Source: Kutzneria buriramensis (GTDB lineage Bacteria; Actinomycetota; Actinomycetes; Mycobacteriales; Pseudonocardiaceae). From it: a DNA stretch of 64,000 nt. A program made the translations under genes and the position numbers. The notes under the pieces are model-generated. The model ran no database searches. It had not been told where the DNA came from and saw only the letters and a program-made list of their open reading frames with translations. Where the stretch lies: NCBI RefSeq assembly GCF_003387475.1, contig NZ_QUNO01000007.1, positions 310,001 to 374,000 on the forward strand, written 5' to 3'. Positions 24,648-34,489 of this stretch are shown here, one piece after another (position 1 is the first letter of the stretch; every line of letters begins with the position of its first letter).

Positions 24648-25249
24648 GGACGCCTCCTGATCGCACGGTCGAACACAGCGATGAGTTCTGCGGCGAATGC
24701 GGTCAGGTCGGTGTCCGGGCGCAACGCGGCCTCCAGCACCGCCGCGTCGACCGCCTGCTGGAACAGCACAGCGAGCACGTGCGGGTCGAACTCGCCGAAC
24801 TCGCCGGACAGCTGCCCCTCGATGAGGGTTTCTTCGATGCCGGACGGTCCGGCCGCGCTCGCCTGCGCGAGCTTGACCCGACCGGGCAGCGATCGCGCCT
24901 GGTTCCAGCCCTCCAGGCCGGCGAGCGCGTGCTGGGGGTGGGCGGCGACGAACTCGACGACAGCCTCGATCGAGCCACGTACCCGCTCCCAGGCTGTCGA
25001 CGAGGTGGCCACTCGCGAGCGCACGAACTCATAGCTGGTCGCCGAGACCGTGGCGAGCACCTGTTCCACCAGCTCGTCCTTGTTCGTGAAGTGGTAGAGC
25101 ACGACGCTTTTGGCCAGGTCGGCGCGTTCGGCAATGCGCGCGAGCGTCGCCTTGGCGAAGCCCTCCTGCGCGATCACCTCGATCGCACAGTCGATGATCT
25201 GGCGCCGACGGGCCTCGTCCGCGAAGGTTCGACCCGATGGACTATTCAT
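24644..25249 (-). CDS. TetR-family regulator in an operon with the glycosyltransferase
   Basis: This is a 201-residue TetR repressor. The HTH is clear (RRRQIIDCAIEVIAQEGFAK, TLARIAERADLAKSVVLYHF) and a C-terminal ligand domain follows. The ATG at 25249 gives MNSPSGRTFADEA; the frame is open further upstream but without similarity. It directly precedes the glycosyltransferase with an ATGA overlap, a layout known from xenobiotic or macrolide-inactivation modules. Confidence 0.9.
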   Translation of the reverse strand: MNSPSGRTFADEARRRQIIDCAIEVIAQEGFAKATLARIAERADLAKSVVLYHFTNKDELVEQVLATVSATSYEFVRSRVATSSTAWERVRGSIEAVVEFVAAHPQHALAGLEGWNQARSLPGRVKLAQASAAGPSGIEETLIEGQLSGEFGEFDPHVLAVLFQQAVDAAVLEAALRPDTDLTAFAAELIAVFDRAIRRRP

Positions 25250-25599
25250 AGACCGCACGGTCGAAGTGTATGCGATCTGCGTGACTGGCGACAGGTGATG
25301 AGGGCGCTCTGTCGCGCGGGACGATCCAGACGTGGCGATCAGGCTTGGCCCCACACCGCGACAAGGTCGCCAAGCGCGCAGCGCAGGTCGGCATGAGCGA
25401 GTGCCGGGAGCGGCGCGCTCGGCGGCAGCCGAGTGCGTTCGTGGCGGCGAATTGTCATGTCGCCGGCTGGGTCACCGGTCCGATGATCGGCTCATCCGCA
25501 ATGTGCTTGGTCTTGGCGAAGCGTCTGATCTACTGTCCACCTCGCGTTGATCGCGCACTCCGGGGTGTTGTGGTCGCTCGCCGCTGAACGGAGGCTCTC
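25250..25599. other. Intergenic region between TetR and EthD genes
   Basis: This divergent gap of 350 bases holds the promoters of both genes. No convincing additional gene, clear palindrome or hairpin was recognised. A GGAGG ribosome-binding site for the EthD gene is at its right edge. Confidence 0.35.
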
Positions 25600-25911
25600 A
25601 TGCACAAGCTGGTGGTCCTGTATCTCAAGCCCGCCGATCCCGACCACTTCCGCGACTACTACGTGACCAACCACCTCCCGCTGGTCACGCAGATGCCCGG
25701 TCTGCTCGCGTGGCGCTACAGCTTCGACGTGGCAGCGACGCAGGGGCAGGCGCCGTACTTCGCGATCTTCGAAGCCGAGTTCGCTGACGCTGCGGCAATG
25801 ACCGCGGCGAGGGCGTCTGCGCAAGGCCAGCAGGCGGCCGCCGATGTCGCCAACTACGCCACCGGTGGTGCGGTCGTCATCCACTATCCGGTGCAGAACG
25901 GCGCCTGCTGA
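25600..25911 (+). CDS. EthD-family protein
   Basis: This is a 103-residue dimeric alpha/beta-barrel (ferredoxin-like) protein of the EthD family. It starts HKLVVLYLKPADPDHFRDYY and has the conserved TNHLPLVTQMPGL segment and the YFAIFEAEFADAAAM strand-helix. EthD was named for its need in ethyl tert-butyl ether degradation beside a P450; relatives act as cyclases or decarboxylases. No P450 is adjacent here. The start has a good GGAGG site. It is monocistronic. Confidence 0.88.
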   Translation: MHKLVVLYLKPADPDHFRDYYVTNHLPLVTQMPGLLAWRYSFDVAATQGQAPYFAIFEAEFADAAAMTAARASAQGQQAAADVANYATGGAVVIHYPVQNGAC

Positions 25912-26114
25912 GCCTGGCCCTGAGGCATCGCCGTATCCGCGGTGAGCCATGTTCGCCGCATTCTCGCGGAATCGGTCCCCGCACTCTCTTCGGCACGAGC
26001 GCGAACTGCCTTCACCGAACTACGAGGATCACCACGCAACGCGGTGACTGGGCGGTAGGGCAGCGTGACCACGCGGCGGTCCGGTTGGAGTTGACTCGCG
26101 GTTCGAGGGCGACG

Positions 26115-26569
26115 CTACGCCCGCATGCTCGCCGTGAGGAGGGCGCGGGTGTTGTGGGTGACGACGTAGTTGTCGGTCACGTACAGGTGGTTGAGATTGT
26201 CGACCGGCATGCTGGGCGAGTTGTCGACTCCGGTTGGCTGGACCGAGGAGACTCGGTGCCAGGGGTCGATGTCGCCGCCGTGATGCCCGTGATCGAGATG
26301 CTGGTTGCGTTGCCGATGCTGCCGATGCCGATCGGTGCGCCGACGATGTGGGGACTGAGGGTGTCCAGCCGGCCGGGAGCGCCGGTGAGCTTCACCGGAT
26401 TGGCCAGCGGGACCCGGACGTGGTGGCGTGGCCGGAACCCACGAGCCTTGTCATCGTCGGCATGAGCTACCAGTTCGGAGAACTCGCGCGTGGTGACGAA
26501 GCGGCAGCGGGACTGCACGCGTAGGTTCCACTCGTCCTCAGACCTCATGCTCTGCGGGATGACCGGCAC
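26115..26569 (-). pseudogene. Frameshifted gene of unknown function
   Basis: From GTG 26569 (AAGGAA site upstream) one frame with strong codon bias codes for SEDEWNLRVQSRCRFVTTRE and GRLDTLSPHIVGAPIGIGSI up to about 26270. A second frame then carries the biased sequence DIDPWHRVSSVQPTGVDNSP, MPVDNLNHLYVTDNYVVTHN to a stop at 26115. Neither frame makes sense alone, so a frameshift within a CATCGG-rich stretch near 26260-26300 is likely. The end with VVTHNT faintly recalls intein or Hint C-termini, but no splicing domain is visible. The family is not recognised. Confidence 0.45.
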
Positions 26570-26780
26570 GCTTTCCTTGGGGGCTTACGGTTCCCGGCGA
26601 TCAAGCTGGCCCACAGATGGTCGCCGTCGGCTTCGACCGAGGAGCCGACGGCAAGAGTGACCCGGTAGAACTGCCATGGGACCTACCGTGAGACTCGGCG
26701 GTCGTGTAGCAGGTCGGTGGGGCAATAATCCGACAGGATCGTTGCCCCACCGCTCGCAGTGGAACCGTCGAGACGTGATG

Positions 26781-27158
26781 TCAGTGCGTTTGTGCCAGGC
26801 GCTGAGTCTGGACCGGGCCGCGCTCGCCCTGGTATTGGGCGCCGCCGAAACCAAGAATCAGGAAGCCGATGACGCTGAAGAGCCAGAGGCCGACGAGTCC
26901 GAACACCTTGCTCTTGCCGAAGTTGCGCGCCACGTCCATCGCGACGATCGCGTGCACGATGACGTTGACCAGCGGGATCAGGTAGAGCACGACCCACCAG
27001 CCCGGTCGGCCGGCGACCTTGGCCAGCACGTACACGTTGTAGACGGGGATGATCGCGGCCCAGCCCGGCTTGCCGGCCTTGGTGAACACCTGCCACAGCC
27101 CGGCGATGAGCAGCACTGCGACGACAAGCCCGATGACGGAGCTGAGAGTGGAGTCCAT
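26781..27158 (-). CDS. DUF5684-family small membrane protein
   Basis: This is a 125-residue integral membrane protein with about four hydrophobic helices. The motif KAGKPGWAAIIPVYNVYVLA is diagnostic of the DUF5684 family, followed by GRPGWWVVLYLIPLVNVIV and FGKSKVFGLVGLWLF. The function is unknown; the family is sometimes linked to signal-peptidase-like proteins. The ATG at 27158 was chosen as the family start; an upstream frame extension is not conserved-looking. Confidence 0.85.
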   Translation of the reverse strand: MDSTLSSVIGLVVAVLLIAGLWQVFTKAGKPGWAAIIPVYNVYVLAKVAGRPGWWVVLYLIPLVNVIVHAIVAMDVARNFGKSKVFGLVGLWLFSVIGFLILGFGGAQYQGERGPVQTQRLAQTH

Positions 27159-27425
27159 GGTGTGAGACTTTCTGTGGGGGAAGATTGCGGGCAGTCGCCC
27201 GTCGTCGAACGTGGAAAATTTCGCCACTCGCCATGGTTTGCTCGTTTCGAGCGCCGGTGTTTATGCGCGTCTTACGGGCAGCGTTATGTTGTGGTGCAAC
27301 GGGTGGCTCTTGCGTGTGTGACGTTATCCCGGGCGCACTGCCTGATTTGTGAACGGAAACTGACTGTCGGGCGCCTCCGATGATCCGATGGCTGTCGATG
27401 AGCCAGCAGAGAACTGGCGCCCGGC

Positions 27426-28108
27426 TCACGGGACAAGTGCGCCTGCGGGGATGATCGCGTGCCAGAGACCGCCGACACCCTGCCCTTTGGACTTCCTCTG
27501 CCCGATGTCCTTGTTGAACTCGTAGAGCGGGTGGCCGTTCAACGGTTGGTCGTGTCCTTGTCGAAGGCGAGAGGGTGAAGCCGTCGCTGTCCACGTCCGT
27601 CTGCCCCAGGTTGTCGTTCTGGGCCGAGTTCAGGTTGGCCAGAGTCGAGCCGCTGGACGCGGCCGAACCGTTGGAGCCCAGGGCGAACCACGTGCTGTTG
27701 ACTCCCTGGCCGTTGGTCTGCCCCGCGGCGGTGTCGCGGACGAAGTGATACGCGGGCCAGCCGTTGATGGTGATCTGTCCCGCCCCGGATGACCGAGCCG
27801 ACCGTGCCGGTGATGCCGCTGAGGCTGAGGTTTCCCGAGGCGGATATCAGTGCCGGGGGTCAGGTTCGCGCCCAGTCGTCGGCGCAGTTCGAGGTCGGCG
27901 GGTGCGGCGTGTCCCGGTTGAACCGGTACCGGGTGAAGCCGTTGCCGGTGGTGACGACGGTGCCCAGCGTGGTCGTCTCGCTCGTCGATGTCGTTGAGAC
28001 CTGGCCGGATCGGCTGGCCTGGGAAGGTCGGCCGGCCGATTGCCCGCTCGCTCCGAACGCGCCGAGAACGCAGGCAACCAGCAGTCCGCCGAGTACCAAG
28101 GAGATTCG
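27426..28108 (-). pseudogene. Secreted Lipoprotein_15 / COG4315-repeat protein, multiply frameshifted
   Basis: Pieces in several frames assemble into one secreted protein. The signal part reads ISLVLGGLLVACVLGAFGAS. The first repeat is TTLGTVVTTGNGFTRYRFNR with HPPTSNC. The next is INGWPAYHFVRDTAAGQTNG with TWFALGSNGSAASSG, then FDKDTTNR, then HPLYEFNKDIGQRKSKGQGV with GLWHAIIPAG to a stop at 27426. These are the alternating repeats of the COG4315 family, linked to cell surfaces in actinomycetes. At least three frame changes are needed, and the expected start codon reads ATT. The gene is clearly dead. Confidence 0.7.
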
Positions 28109-28233
28109 AATGTGAGTGTTCTCTTCCGTGGAAGTGCCACGACTTCGATCTCAGACGCAACACGAGCGTCGCTCGGCACTCGGCGGATGAGCGTGCTGGT
28201 GATCGCCCTAATGTGACACGGAAGGATCGGCGA

Positions 28234-30354
28234 TCACCAGGCGACCGCTTTCGACGATTCGTGGTCACGTGTAGCCCACTCCGACAAGGGATCCAGCGTC
28301 ATCACCACATGGGCGACGGTCTGCTGGCGGTCCGGCGCCTGGCGCAGGCACTGATCGAGCACCGCCCGCATCAGTCCCCGCTCCCGCTCGAACCGCGAGT
28401 GCGCCGAGGAGAAGTCGGAGAACTCGATGCCGCTGCCAGGCGGTGCCCCGAGTCGTCGCTTCCCGGTGCTGTGTCCTGGACGCTGCGTGCGATAGGCGTT
28501 GCTCACGGTCGTCAGCGGGAACGACAGCAAGCGGCTCAGCGCAGCCCGACGATCATCGTCCGAGTCGATCTCGGCACCCAGGTCACTCGCGAACACCCGG
28601 AGCAGGTCGTGGAAGCGGCAGCCACCCGTGCCCGTCGCCTGGACCATGCCGCTCGCGATGAGCCGGTCGAGCACGTCCTCCGTGTCCGGTTCGGGCAGAT
28701 CGAGCAGGGCGGCGGCCCATCGGAGCGGCACCGATTCGATCCCGGGTACGGCCAGTATCCGGAAGGCCCTGGCGAGCGTGGAATCCAGCTGGTCGTATCC
28801 GAGCTGGAAGGTGGACCGGATGTCGAGGCCACCCGATCGCAGCTGGGGGAGCCGGCGGCGCTCATCGGCCAGTCGACGCACGATGTCCGCAATCCGCATC
28901 CCTGGCCTGCCCTGCAGTCGGCAGGCGGCGATTCGTATCGCCAGCGGCAGATGTCCGCACAGGGCGGCCAACTGTTGCGCGGACTCGGGTTCGGCGGCGA
29001 CCCGCTGCCCGCCGATGAGTTTGCCGAGAAGACGGACAGCATCGTTCGGTTCGAAGGTCGACACGTCGACTCCGGTCGCCGGAGTGCCGGCCAACCGAGC
29101 ACGGCTGGTCACCAGCACGGCACAGCCGGAACAACCCGGCAGCAGCGGCGTGATCTGGCTGCTGTCGCGCGCGTTGTCCAGCAGCAACAGCACCTTCCGG
29201 TTCGCCAGCAGGGTGCGGAAGAGGGCGGCGCGGGCCGACTGGTCATCGGGAATCGAGGGTTGCTCGACACCCAGTGAACGAAGGAAGTGTCCGAGCACGT
29301 CCCGCGGTGCGACCGGACGGGGTGACTGGCCGGCCAGGTCGACGTAGAGCTGGCCGTCGGGGAACTGGTCGCGTACGGCGTGGGCCACATGGACCGACAA
29401 GGCGGTCTTGCCAGCGCCGCCGATACCCGAGACCACACAGATCGGCGCCGCGGTGCCTGGTGTTGCCGTCAACTGGCGACGGAGGGTCGCGACGAACTCG
29501 CTTCGACCGGTGAAGTCGGCGATGTCTGCCGGCAGTTGTGCGGGGGCCGGCGCCGTGGAGGAAATGGACGGCGCGGGAAGGAGGCCGGTATCCGACCGCA
29601 GAATGCGTTCGTGGATCTCGGTCAGCCGAGGTCCGGGGTCGATACCGAACTCGTCCGTCAGCACGCGTCGGACATCGGTGAAGACACTGAGCGCCTCTGC
29701 CCGGCGTCCACACTGGTAGAGCGCCTGCATCTGGAGCGCGCGCAGGCTCTCCCGCAGCGGATGCGCGGCGATCAGCGGATCGATGTCGGCCGCCGCGACG
29801 GCAGCCTCGCCCAGGATCAGGTCCAGTTCGAAGCGTTTTTCGAGGATGGTCAGCCGGCGTTGGACGAGCTGATCCCGGCTGTGCTCGGCGAACGGACCCA
29901 CCAGCCCGGTCAACGGCACTCCCCGCCAGCGTTGCTCGGCCCGCCGGAGCAGGCGGTGCGCTCGGGAAAGATCGCCCGCCAGCCGGGCCGCGTTCGCCGC
30001 CGCGACGTCCTGCTCGACCAACTGAACGTCGGTCGACCCAGGCGGCATTCTCAGAATGTAGGCGGTGCCAACGGACACGAGCAGACGTGGGCCGCCGTAG
30101 TCTCGATGGTCCGGTTCGAGGATCGTGCGCAGGCGTGACACGTAGGTGCGGGCCGCGCCCAGGGCAGCCTTGGGGGGATCCTCGCCCCAGATCGCCACGA
30201 TCAGCTCGTCGATGTCGACCGGCTTGTCGTCTCGCGACAGCAGACAGGCGAGCACGGTTCGCTGCTGAGGGCTGCCGAGCGCCAACTCCTGCCCGTCGCG
30301 GTAGCCCGACACCGCACCCAACAGAGTGAAGGAGAACGTGCGGTCGTGATCCAT
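28234..30354 (-). CDS. AfsR/SARP-type regulator without TPR domain
   Basis: This is a 706-residue STAND-type transcription activator. Residues 1-100 form an OmpR-like winged helix (LGSPQQRTVLACLLSRDDKP, TYVSRLRTILEPDH). Residues 105-250 form the BTAD helical domain, and about 280-560 the NB-ARC ATPase with P-loop GIGGAGKTAL (residues 310-318), LLLLDNARDSSQITPLLPG and VLVTSRARL. Such proteins activate secondary-metabolite operons after nucleotide-driven oligomerisation. It is a close paralogue of the 976-residue regulator at 31322 but stops at TLDPLSEWATRDHESSKAVA, just where TPR repeats start in the paralogue. The ATG has a GAGGGG site. Confidence 0.9.
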   Translation of the reverse strand: MDHDRTFSFTLLGAVSGYRDGQELALGSPQQRTVLACLLSRDDKPVDIDELIVAIWGEDPPKAALGAARTYVSRLRTILEPDHRDYGGPRLLVSVGTAYILRMPPGSTDVQLVEQDVAAANAARLAGDLSRAHRLLRRAEQRWRGVPLTGLVGPFAEHSRDQLVQRRLTILEKRFELDLILGEAAVAAADIDPLIAAHPLRESLRALQMQALYQCGRRAEALSVFTDVRRVLTDEFGIDPGPRLTEIHERILRSDTGLLPAPSISSTAPAPAQLPADIADFTGRSEFVATLRRQLTATPGTAAPICVVSGIGGAGKTALSVHVAHAVRDQFPDGQLYVDLAGQSPRPVAPRDVLGHFLRSLGVEQPSIPDDQSARAALFRTLLANRKVLLLLDNARDSSQITPLLPGCSGCAVLVTSRARLAGTPATGVDVSTFEPNDAVRLLGKLIGGQRVAAEPESAQQLAALCGHLPLAIRIAACRLQGRPGMRIADIVRRLADERRRLPQLRSGGLDIRSTFQLGYDQLDSTLARAFRILAVPGIESVPLRWAAALLDLPEPDTEDVLDRLIASGMVQATGTGGCRFHDLLRVFASDLGAEIDSDDDRRAALSRLLSFPLTTVSNAYRTQRPGHSTGKRRLGAPPGSGIEFSDFSSAHSRFERERGLMRAVLDQCLRQAPDRQQTVAHVVMTLDPLSEWATRDHESSKAVAW

Positions 30355-30666
30355 CGTGCAGTCCCCTCGGCGGCGTTTCGTGCACATATATGAAATCAGA
30401 CGAGGGAGCTCGGCAAGGGAAACGGGACAATGTGCCAGGACGTGCTGCCCGTTTTTGCCCCACGACGATCGTCGCAAGCTGCGCCGGCCGGGGTGAGGCG
30501 TGGACCGAGTTCGGTCGTGGTCTGGCCGAGCTCGGTTCGCATTTTGGTCCGGGTGTCGGGGATGGGGTTGGCGAATCTGGAGGGTGATCCGGCTGAGCGG
30601 TTCACGGGTTTGCGTCGCAGTCGGGTCGGCAGGTGCCGGCTGCACTGTGGAACTGCAGTGACGTGA

Positions 30667-31266
30667 GTGTGGGGCACCCTCCGAAAGGAAGCCTTGGGGC
30701 AGCTTCGGATTGTTGTGTGCTCGGTCGATCCGATCACGTCTGCGGGAATAATCGATGTCGTCGCCGGGCGGTCGGGAACTACGGTGCTGTCGACCTTAGG
30801 ACACGTTGACGCGCGCGTGGCGATCGTGGCCGCCGACGTCGTCGGCGCCGAGACGATGGCCACGCTCCGATATGTGGCCGAGCACTCGGCTGTGCGAGTT
30901 GTTCTGGTGAGCAACGAGATCCCTCGGGCCGATCTGGCGGAGATCGCTTCGTGCGGCGTGGTGACGGTCTTCGGACGCTGCACGACCACCACGGCCGATC
31001 GGCTGTTCAGAGCGGTGCGCACGGCTTCGAAGGCGGAGCCGCTGCGGCCAACGAGCAGTCTCAAGAGACTCCGTGAGCAGCTCGACCACCGCGAGAAGCG
31101 CCAGCTGGAGCTGGTCGCCGAAGGCTGGGAGGACGACGAGATCGCGACGGAAACGGGCTACACGATCACCACGGTCGAGCGGTACCGGTGGCGGGTCAAA
31201 TCCCGCCTCGGCCTGCGTGGTCGGGCGCACGCCGCCGGCTACGCGGCGCTGGTCGGCCTGGTGTGA
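30667..31266 (+). CDS. Orphan LuxR-type regulator with degenerate receiver domain
   Basis: This is a regulator of about 199 residues. Residues 12-120 resemble a response-regulator receiver (LRIVVCSVDPITSAGIIDVV, ARVAIVAADVV, VRVVLVSNEI), but the acidic pocket and phospho-Asp are not evident. Residues 140-199 form a LuxR/NarL helix-turn-helix (REKRQLELVAEGWEDDEIAT, TVERYRWRVKSRLGLRGRAH). Such pseudo-receiver regulators are common near antibiotic clusters and bind ligands or act unmodified. GTG 30667 is used; an in-frame TTG at 30694 behind AAAGGAAG is an alternative. It lies between two AfsR-type genes and converges on the 31322 one. Confidence 0.82.
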   Translation: MWGTLRKEALGQLRIVVCSVDPITSAGIIDVVAGRSGTTVLSTLGHVDARVAIVAADVVGAETMATLRYVAEHSAVRVVLVSNEIPRADLAEIASCGVVTVFGRCTTTTADRLFRAVRTASKAEPLRPTSSLKRLREQLDHREKRQLELVAEGWEDDEIATETGYTITTVERYRWRVKSRLGLRGRAHAAGYAALVGLV

Positions 31267-31321
31267 GGTGGCCTGGATGTCATCGGTGTCCCGGGGCGCT
31301 TCCCGCCGGGCCATCGTGTCG

Positions 31322-34252
31322 TCACGTTCGAGTGATGCGGGCGATCTCCTCGTTGATCGTGTGGATGTCTTCGGAGCCGACCACGCCGACCCGACCGAAC
31401 AGATCGGCTGCCGCGCGCAGGCAGGCAACAGCGTGGTCGACCTCGCCCAAATGCTCCAGTGCCCGGCCCAGCGTGGCCAGCGCGTGCGCCTGACCGCGTG
31501 AGTACCCGATCTCCACGCACGCCACGATGGCCTCGTCGGCGGCTGCCGCCGCGGTGGCGACGTCGCCGCGGTCCAGGTGCAGCCGCGCGAAATACGAGAG
31601 GAGCGCCGCTCTCATATGTGCCAGGCCATGGACATCGGTGAGCGCGAGTGCTTCCCGGTAGTGGCGCTCGGCTTCGTCCAGCCGTCCGAGTTGGTGAGCC
31701 GCGACGCCGTTGTGCAGCATGGCATGGGCCTCGCCCATGACGTCGCCCAGTTCTCGGTACAGGGCCAGCGCTTTGCGGCTGTGTTCATAGGCTTCTCGAG
31801 TCTGTCCCAGTTGCAAGCACACCGCGGTCAAATTGCCGAGATTGTTGGCTTCGGCCGAGCGGTTGCCGGTCTGGCGTTGCAGTTCCAACGCCAACCGCAG
31901 GAGCCTGATCTCCTCCTCCGGCATGGCACTGTCGCCGGCCACCAGTCCCTGCACCACCAGTGACTCGGCGAGCACGAGCGGATTGACCCGGCAGGCGCGC
32001 TCCACGGCGATCTCGATCTCTTCCATCGCCGGGTCGAGCTCGCCCATTTGCCACAACGCGCCGCTGAGCATGTAGCGAGCGGCCGCCTCGGCCTCGCGGA
32101 GACCAGCCTGTCGTGCGGTCGAGGCGATCAGCCGGGCCAGGCCGATGCACTGCTGCCAGGCGAAGGACCGCTCCATCAGCGGATCGAGCCCGAGCAGCAC
32201 GTCGGAGGTGATGCCGATCAGCTCGGGATGGCGCTGCGCGGCCTGGCGCAGGACGCTCAACACGAACTCCCGTTCCTGTCGGAACCACGCGTCGGCCTCC
32301 GCTGCGGTGCTGAACCGAACGCCGACATCGGTAAGCGGCTGGAGCAGCTCGACGATGCGATTGCCCGGGCGCACCGCAAGGTAGGCGTTGCGGGCGGTGG
32401 CGAGCAGGAAATCGAGCAGACGGTGAGTGGCCTCGGTCAAGTCGGCCGGCGCGTCCTGCTCGGTGCTGCGCTCTCGGGCGAACAGGCGAAGCAGGTCGTG
32501 CAGGCGGTAGCGTCCGGAACGCGGCGTCTGGACCAAACCGGTGTCTATCAGCTGGTCGATCTCGTCCTCGGCATCGTCGGGGTGTAGACCGAGCAGCGCG
32601 GCGGCCGCGGCCAGCGGCACGGTCTCGGCGTCGGGCAACGACAGCAGCCGGAAGGCGCGGGCCAGCTGCGGGTCCAGTTGGTCGTAGCCGAGACGGAACG
32701 TGGCCCGCACGTCGAGCTCGCCGCTGTGCAGCCGGCTGAGCCGGAGACGCTCGTCGGAGAGCAGGCGCAGGACGTCGGCGATGAGCATGTCGGGCCTGGC
32801 CACCAGCTGACCCGCGATCACCCGGACCGCCAGCGGCAGGTGCCCGCAGCTCGCCAGCAGCTCACCGGCGGCAGCCGCCTCGGCGAGCACCTTGTCCTCG
32901 CCGACAATGGTGGTCAGCAGCCGCAACGCCTCGGCCGGGTCGAAAGCGTCCAGTTCGATGGTGGCGGCGGTGGGCACGGACAACCTGGCCCGGCTGGTGA
33001 TGATCGTCGAGCAGCCGGGGTAGCCGGGCAGCAACGGCACGACCTGGCCGGCGTCATGGGCGTTGTCCAACACGATCAGCACGTGTCGGTCAGCGAGAAC
33101 GGTCCGGTAGAGCGCAGACCGTCCGGCCTGGTCCACGGGCAGAGCCTTCTCCGCCACGCCCAGCGAGCGCAGGAAGTACCCGAGCACCTCGAACGGTGAC
33201 AGCGGCTGGCTCGACGCGCCCGCCAGGTCGATGTACAGCTGCCCGTCGGGGAAACGACCTCGAACCGAGTGGGCGACGCGCACCGCGAGCGCCGTCTTGC
33301 CAGCGCCGCCGATTCCGGACACCGCGTACACCGGAACGGCTTGTCCCTGCCGTTCAGTGAGCACACCGGCGATGGACTCGACCAGGTCGCCACGCCCGGT
33401 GAAGTCGGCGGTGTCGGCAGGCAGCTGCGTGGGGACCGGCCCGGCCGGGGCGGCTTCAGCGGGTCGTTGTTCGGGCAGCAACGCGGGGTCGCCGCGCAGG
33501 ATACGTTGCTGGAGATCGTGGAGCCTCTGGTCCGGAGCGACGCCCAGCTCCGAGGCCAGCACATGCCGGATGTCGGCGAAAACCGCCAGCGCCTCGGCCT
33601 GGCGTCCACTCTGGTACAGCGCGCGCATCTGCAACTCACGCAGGTTCTCGCGTAGCGGATGCTCAGTGGTCAAGCGGGTCAGGTCGGCAACCGCGGACGC
33701 CGCCTCACCCAGTTCGAGGTCCAGTTCGATGCGCTGCTCCACCAGCGCGAGCTGCCGCTGCGCCAGCCGATCACGGGCGTTGTCCGTGTACGGACCGGTC
33801 ACCCCGGTCAGCGCGGTGCCCTGCCAGCGTCGTTCGGCCTGGCCGAGCAGCTCGTGTGCGCGGTGGAGATCGCCGTCGCCGCGCGCTACGGCCGCTGCGG
33901 CGATGTCCTGCTCGACGAGGTCGACATCGAGAGCGCCCTTGGGCAGCCGAAGCAGATACGAGGTGCCGACGGAGACCAGCAGCCGAGGGCCGTCGCCGTC
34001 ACGATGCTCAGGCTCCAGGGCGGTGCGCAGCCGGGACACGTACGTCCGAGCGGCGCCGACCGCTGCCTTCGGCGGATTCTCGCCCCACAGGCCGAGAACC
34101 AGCTCCTCGATGTCCACCGGCTGATCACCGTGCAGCAGCAGGATCGCCAGCGCCGCACGCTGTTGGGGACTGCCCAGCGACAGTTCCGAGGAACCGCGCC
34201 AGCCGCGGACCGGGCCGAGCACGGTGAAGAAGAGGGAGCCGTCGGGATCCAC
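31322..34252 (-). CDS. AfsR/SARP-type regulator with NB-ARC and TPR domains
   Basis: This is a 976-residue full-length AfsR-type activator. It has a winged helix (residues 1-100), BTAD (105-250), NB-ARC with P-loop GIGGAGKTAL (about 312-321), VLIVLDNAHDAGQVVPLLPG and TIITSRARL, then a winged-helix linker (YRLHDLLRLFARE). From about residue 680 it has five to six TPR repeats (for example SAEANNLGNLTAVCLQLGQT, DEAERHYREALALTDVHG). TPRs probably sense a partner and release the ATPase. It starts at GTG. A LacI-operator-like motif lies about 100 bases upstream. It is the intact paralogue of the shorter regulator at 28234. Confidence 0.93.
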   Translation of the reverse strand: MDPDGSLFFTVLGPVRGWRGSSELSLGSPQQRAALAILLLHGDQPVDIEELVLGLWGENPPKAAVGAARTYVSRLRTALEPEHRDGDGPRLLVSVGTSYLLRLPKGALDVDLVEQDIAAAAVARGDGDLHRAHELLGQAERRWQGTALTGVTGPYTDNARDRLAQRQLALVEQRIELDLELGEAASAVADLTRLTTEHPLRENLRELQMRALYQSGRQAEALAVFADIRHVLASELGVAPDQRLHDLQQRILRGDPALLPEQRPAEAAPAGPVPTQLPADTADFTGRGDLVESIAGVLTERQGQAVPVYAVSGIGGAGKTALAVRVAHSVRGRFPDGQLYIDLAGASSQPLSPFEVLGYFLRSLGVAEKALPVDQAGRSALYRTVLADRHVLIVLDNAHDAGQVVPLLPGYPGCSTIITSRARLSVPTAATIELDAFDPAEALRLLTTIVGEDKVLAEAAAAGELLASCGHLPLAVRVIAGQLVARPDMLIADVLRLLSDERLRLSRLHSGELDVRATFRLGYDQLDPQLARAFRLLSLPDAETVPLAAAAALLGLHPDDAEDEIDQLIDTGLVQTPRSGRYRLHDLLRLFARERSTEQDAPADLTEATHRLLDFLLATARNAYLAVRPGNRIVELLQPLTDVGVRFSTAAEADAWFRQEREFVLSVLRQAAQRHPELIGITSDVLLGLDPLMERSFAWQQCIGLARLIASTARQAGLREAEAAARYMLSGALWQMGELDPAMEEIEIAVERACRVNPLVLAESLVVQGLVAGDSAMPEEEIRLLRLALELQRQTGNRSAEANNLGNLTAVCLQLGQTREAYEHSRKALALYRELGDVMGEAHAMLHNGVAAHQLGRLDEAERHYREALALTDVHGLAHMRAALLSYFARLHLDRGDVATAAAAADEAIVACVEIGYSRGQAHALATLGRALEHLGEVDHAVACLRAAADLFGRVGVVGSEDIHTINEEIARITRT

Positions 34253-34350
34253 CGGTCAGTCCTTTCCGTACGGATGGGAACCCGCCGGCGGTGCCGTGCG
34301 GCCGGTGTTGACCGGACATCGATTGGTTCCTGTCATCTTCCCTCCAGAGG

Positions 34351-34370
34351 ATAAGAGAGTGCGCTCCCAT
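34351..34370 (-). promoter_or_regulatory. LacI-type operator-like motif upstream of the 31322 regulator
   Basis: Read on the minus strand the sequence is ATGGGAGCGCACTCTCTTAT. It shares GGGAGCGC and CTCTC with the motifs at 35131 and 43345, and with the known actinobacterial LacI-family operator TGGGAGCGCTCCCA, apart from one inserted A. It lies about 100 bases before the regulator start. Confidence 0.35.
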
Positions 34371-34489
34371 CACGAGCCAGAACTTCGTGCATCGTGCTTG
34401 GTCCGTATGGGCAGGGGTGCCAGTGGCGGCCACGGCGTGAACGGGACCGAATACCTGGCTGCCGGCTGTGTCGCGAGGTGAGAAGGGAA

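Noticed and set aside
26115-26180. Intein or Hint C-terminus (VVTHNT) in the frameshifted gene
   Set aside because: A three-to-six residue match without any upstream splicing-domain blocks is not enough.
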